Assembly (NCBI RefSeq): GCF_021155775.2
Contig: NC_060238.1
Coordinates: forward strand, 18,886,542-18,950,541
Reading direction: 5' to 3'
Length of the DNA stretch: 64,000 nt
From: Neodiprion pinetum
Lineage: Eukaryota; Arthropoda; Insecta; Hymenoptera; Diprionidae
Shown piece after piece: positions 60,617-64,000 of this stretch; the stretch's first letter is position 1; each line of letters opens with the position of its first letter. The notes under the pieces were generated by a model. The model had not been told where the DNA came from. It ran no database searches and saw only the letters and a program-made list of their open reading frames with translations. Position numbers and translations under genes: made by a program.

Positions 60617-62409
60617 TCAACGGCCCCCTCGTCGTTTTTTGGATTGTCGTTTTCTAAATTCTAAATGTCGTTTTAATAATTCAGCGATCTCCAAGTGACC
60701 CCCAGATTCTGCCAAGTATAATGGTGTATGACCATGATCAGTAGTTACGGCATTAACGTCAGCACCTTTCTTCAATAAGATATCAACAATCTCAACGTGG
60801 CCATTATCTGTCGCATGATGCAACGCTGTTATACCTGAGTTGCCACCATCAGTGACGCTAGCGCCTCTGCGTAATAACGCATTCAGGACATGTAAGTGCC
60901 CTTATTTTGCCGCTAAATTCAGTGGTGTAGCACTCCAATAATAAGCAGTTTTCGCATTAATATCAGCACCTTTATCCAACAAGGCATTGACGATATCTAA
61001 ATGACCATTTTCAGCTGCATAGTGTAACGCGGTTCGAGTTGCGTGATCTTTGACATCAATGCCAGCACCTTGGTTTATTAATAAATTTAGAACCTCCAAG
61101 TGTCCACCCTTTGCTGCTAAGTCTAATAACGTGTGACCAGAACGAGTTGTTTTAACATCGATGTCAGTGCCTTTATTTAAAAAAATATCAACGACATCCA
61201 AATTACCGTTTAGCGTGGCATACTGCAGTGCTGTCATGCCATCATTATCTTTACATGTTGCATCAGCGCCTTTCCTCAATAAAAGCTCAACAACCTCAAA
61301 GTGACCCTTTTTCGCTGCTAAATTTAACGTTGTATCGCCAAAATCACATGTCTTGACATTGATTTTAACATCCTTATTTACTAAACTACTGACAGTTTTT
61401 AAATTACCATTTGTCATCGCTCGATGCAAGGCTGTACAACCAGCGTGATCTTTAACATTGACATCGGCACCATTGTCTAATAAAGACTTAATAATCTGTG
61501 AATGATTTCCCATTGTTGCTAAATGTAATGAAGTGAGACCAAGATCTGTAGTTTTTGTTTTACAATTAGCACCTTTTTTCAATAGCATATTTACGATCTC
61601 TAGATTACCATTTTGCACTGCAAAATGCAAAGCTGTCAGGCCATCATTATTCTCTAGATTAATATCTGCATGATTACTCAAAATACTAACAATGGGTGAG
61701 TTACTGTTTTGTACTGCGTAGTGCAATGCCGTCATACCTTTGTTACATTTAAGATTTGAATCAGAGCCCCCGATTAACAGTATTTTAACGATTTCCAGCT
61801 GACACCCTAATACTGCAAAGTGTAATGCAGTGTGATGGCAATCAGTGGTTTTGGCATTAACTTCAACACCTTTATTTAACAAGATACCAGTCATTATCAA
61901 ATGACCATTTTTGGATGAAAAGTGCAATGCTGTCCAGCCTGCCTTGTCGCAAAGATTAATATTAGCACCGTTGTTTATTAGTGATTTAAAAACCTCCAAA
62001 TGAGCCCCCATTGTTGCTAAGTGTAACGCTGTACGATGGAGTTCGATAGTTTTAGCGTTTACAGAAACCCCGTTACTCAATAAAGTATTCACGGTCTCCA
62101 AATGACCAATCTTTGATGCAGAGTGCAATACTGTTTCCAATCTCGTATTGTCTTCAAGACCATCATCTGTGTCTTTAGTTAGCAATAAATCAACTCCCTC
62201 CGGGTGTCCATTATATGCTTCCAAATATAATGGAGGTTGATCAAAATTAAATCTGGCATTAATATCACGACCTCTAGATAAGTGACACCCCAACACCGTT
62301 AAGTTTGAGAAACCACATTTTGTCGGCTCTTCCAATCTTTTTTTCGATTTTGTGTTAAGCTCCTCGATTTCGTGCTCAAGTTCGGCAGTTGGTGATAGGC
62401 GATTGGCTA
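60617..62409 (-). pseudogene. Ankyrin-repeat protein gene with one internal stop codon, 5' end not found
   Basis: One frame of 597 codons, interrupted only by TAA at 60902-60904 (residues AAK, stop, GHL). About 16 ankyrin repeats span it: 13 and part of the 14th before the stop, the rest after, then a basic tail (RKRQSKKRRGGR) and the true stop at 60617. The repeats have the usual TALHLA/GH-E-V-LLL pattern. Two types mostly alternate: a longer linker (NAKTTDxxHTALHLA) and a shorter one (KDxxGxTALHYA). The N-terminal part is charged (AELEHEIEELNTKSKKR). The frame opens at a splice acceptor (ATCATTTTTAG, exon edge 62409) with no ATG before the repeats, so at least one upstream exon exists. One substitution (AAA to TAA) would explain the break; it may be a pseudogene, a polymorphic null, a truncated but functional protein, a readthrough gene or a sequencing error. 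The role is unknown; ankyrins bind proteins. Confidence 0.75.
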
Positions 62410-64000
62410 CTAAAAATGATAAACCTTTTTACTCAATAAAAAATCTACATGTATATAATTTAGTGATTCAACTTTTTCTAAATTAGGATCTGGTTACTTT
62501 TTGTTTTCTTCAATTGACGATTTTCTGTTTGAGCATTTGTGTTATTTTACTTTTTAATATATCATAATTCATGCGGACTTAGTATTGTTGTATTTTGTCA
62601 ATAAATGTTGACAGGTATTATTCTTCAACTATTGTGCCATATCCAATTTTCACCGACTTGTAATAGAAAAATCTGCAAAAGAAAGTCTTTTTACACGTCG
62701 GTTTACATACATAATGATGTTTTAGTTTTGCGATGAATTAGGTCTGATAGTAGAGGACAATTTGTGCACGGAATGCTTTGTGGCTTTAACATAATGACAT
62801 AGGAATATCTTCTGGGAATTGTGAATGAAATTTTCGTAATTCTTATTTCGTACTTATGATTTAGCTATTTTCTGTCTGATATTGTCTTGGCTATATTTTC
62901 GATATTGTTCATTGTTTTGTGTATGCAGAGGACTTTTATGATCAAAGCAAGCAAAATTTATTATTACGCCATGAAAATTGAGTAAAATGTGTCAAAACTT
63001 CAAAAAAGTATGTATGTAAGGCTGTTACTTCTTATTTTTTTTTATTCATTGTTGGAATATGAGCATAAATAATCTTGTTATAAATTAGGAATATATTTTG
63101 TATAACATCATGACTAGTGTGTATGACTCGAAGAAAGAAAAGACGTTAGGTCCTTCTTCGAGAGGCTTATCCATGTTTACGAAGAATAAGATATACAAAC
63201 GGCTAAAAACTACCAGCGCTCGATGCACTTAATTCAACCGTTCAATCGGTTAGTTCTCCGGCAACTCTCAGACAGGATAGTCGTCTGAATAATAAATAAA
63301 ATATAAATACTCTACTTGAACCTCTGTCATTAAATACAACACCTGAAACCCAATTTCCAATATTCATCTTAAATTTCAACTGTTTCTCACAATATCTCAT
63401 CATGGATAACAAACCCTCAATATTTTGAAAAAAAATCAACTGTTAATAACGTTTGCAGTTATATACCCTAACGTCGTGCCGTGAATATTTGGTGAAAATG
63501 GCTATTCACACTCTAGGAAGAGACTTCCTACAGCAGTAACGCAGCTCGCAAATTCACCTCAACTTGTTCGGAATGCTACTTTCACCAAATATTCCTTGTG
63601 TATCAATGCGCCTTACCTGAGCTCACAGAAATAGGTGACCACTGGAGAAGATGATCAAACGCAGAAAATTCAGGAAAGATGATTGCAACTTCTGAAAACT
63701 TCTTTCCGGTAATTACAGCCCAGCTGACCGAACTGTACGAAGTATCTATCGTGCTGGATAGTTTGTTGCTATCCTTTGTATTTTGACAACCTTTCTGAAA
63801 TACGATTCAATTTTATCATTTTCAAATCCGTCAAAGTGTTTGAATAAATGTGACAAACTGGACGAGAACTGAACTGACTATAGAACCGGAATATATATCG
63901 CACCGACGTTACTCGCCTTCAACCTTTGTATGGATACTGGGTTTGGACTGACCTCCTACCACGCATAAGTTACACGGGAGCTACGCACTCGGTTATTGAA
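62410..64000. other. Upstream region of the ankyrin gene
   Basis: On the minus strand a good donor (GAGCTCAG then GTAAGG, exon edge at 63617) may mark a first exon of the ankyrin gene, running right to an unknown start; no ATG in frame was found. A 20-bp inverted repeat, GAATATTTGGTGAAAATGGC at 63483-63502 with its near complement at 63575-63594, lies just inside that intron. Otherwise AT-rich without coding signal. Confidence 0.4.

Noticed and set aside
1..64000. tRNA, rRNA or CRISPR arrays
   Set aside because: No convincing cloverleaf, rRNA segment or regularly spaced identical repeats with unique spacers was found by eye.

Overview
This is a window of insect nuclear DNA: AT-rich, with spliced genes, GT-AG introns and long intergenic stretches full of short inverted-repeat transposons. 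A hymenopteran is my best guess. That rests on general gene structure and on an RNA polymerase II tail rich in consensus heptads (unlike Drosophila), not on a decisive marker. I rebuilt every gene from raw sequence by matching splice sites and reading phase.

Layout, left to right: (1) 1-5849, minus, most of an AVT1-like amino-acid transporter of the AAAP (Aa_trans) family, running off the left edge, with three of its introns each holding a different terminal-inverted-repeat element; (2) 9126-19081, minus, the complete largest subunit of RNA polymerase II (11 exons, about 1899 aa); (3) 21491-28723, minus, an hnRNP F/H (glorund-type) RNA-binding protein with three quasi-RRMs (8 exons, 408 aa); (4) 30722-33446, plus, the Hippo co-activator MOB1/mats (5 exons, 217 aa, with one apparent GC-AG intron); (5) 37699-42546, plus, a very divergent SLC6-type transporter-like protein with a tail of about 550 aa (16 exons); (6) 43995-45656 and 49871-52076, minus, two tandem F-box/FBA (FBXO2/6/44-type) paralogues with identical exon lengths; (7) 54327-55801, minus, ribosomal protein L18A; (8) 57140-57852, plus, a small secreted C-type lectin; (9) 59192-59425, minus, a fragment of a dispersed arthropod repeat protein; (10) 60617-62409, minus, a 16-repeat ankyrin gene interrupted by one in-frame stop codon.

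These are not an operon and have no common pathway. Transcription, splicing and translation genes (RpII215, hnRNP F/H, RpL18A) sit beside Hippo signalling, protein quality control and immunity genes. The most informative non-genic material is transposon history: a TA-flanked element explains almost all of an intron-length difference between the F-box paralogues; a hAT-like element is nested inside a TAA-flanked one near 53 kb; and a TIR element near 0.6-1.2 kb is filled by a GATTTCA array. I found no CRISPR array, no bacterial operon and no convincing tRNA or rRNA. The points most worth a second look are G-run clusters in an intron of the gene for a G-run-binding protein, the transporter-like protein that has lost the SLC6 signature in TM1, and the ankyrin stop codon.
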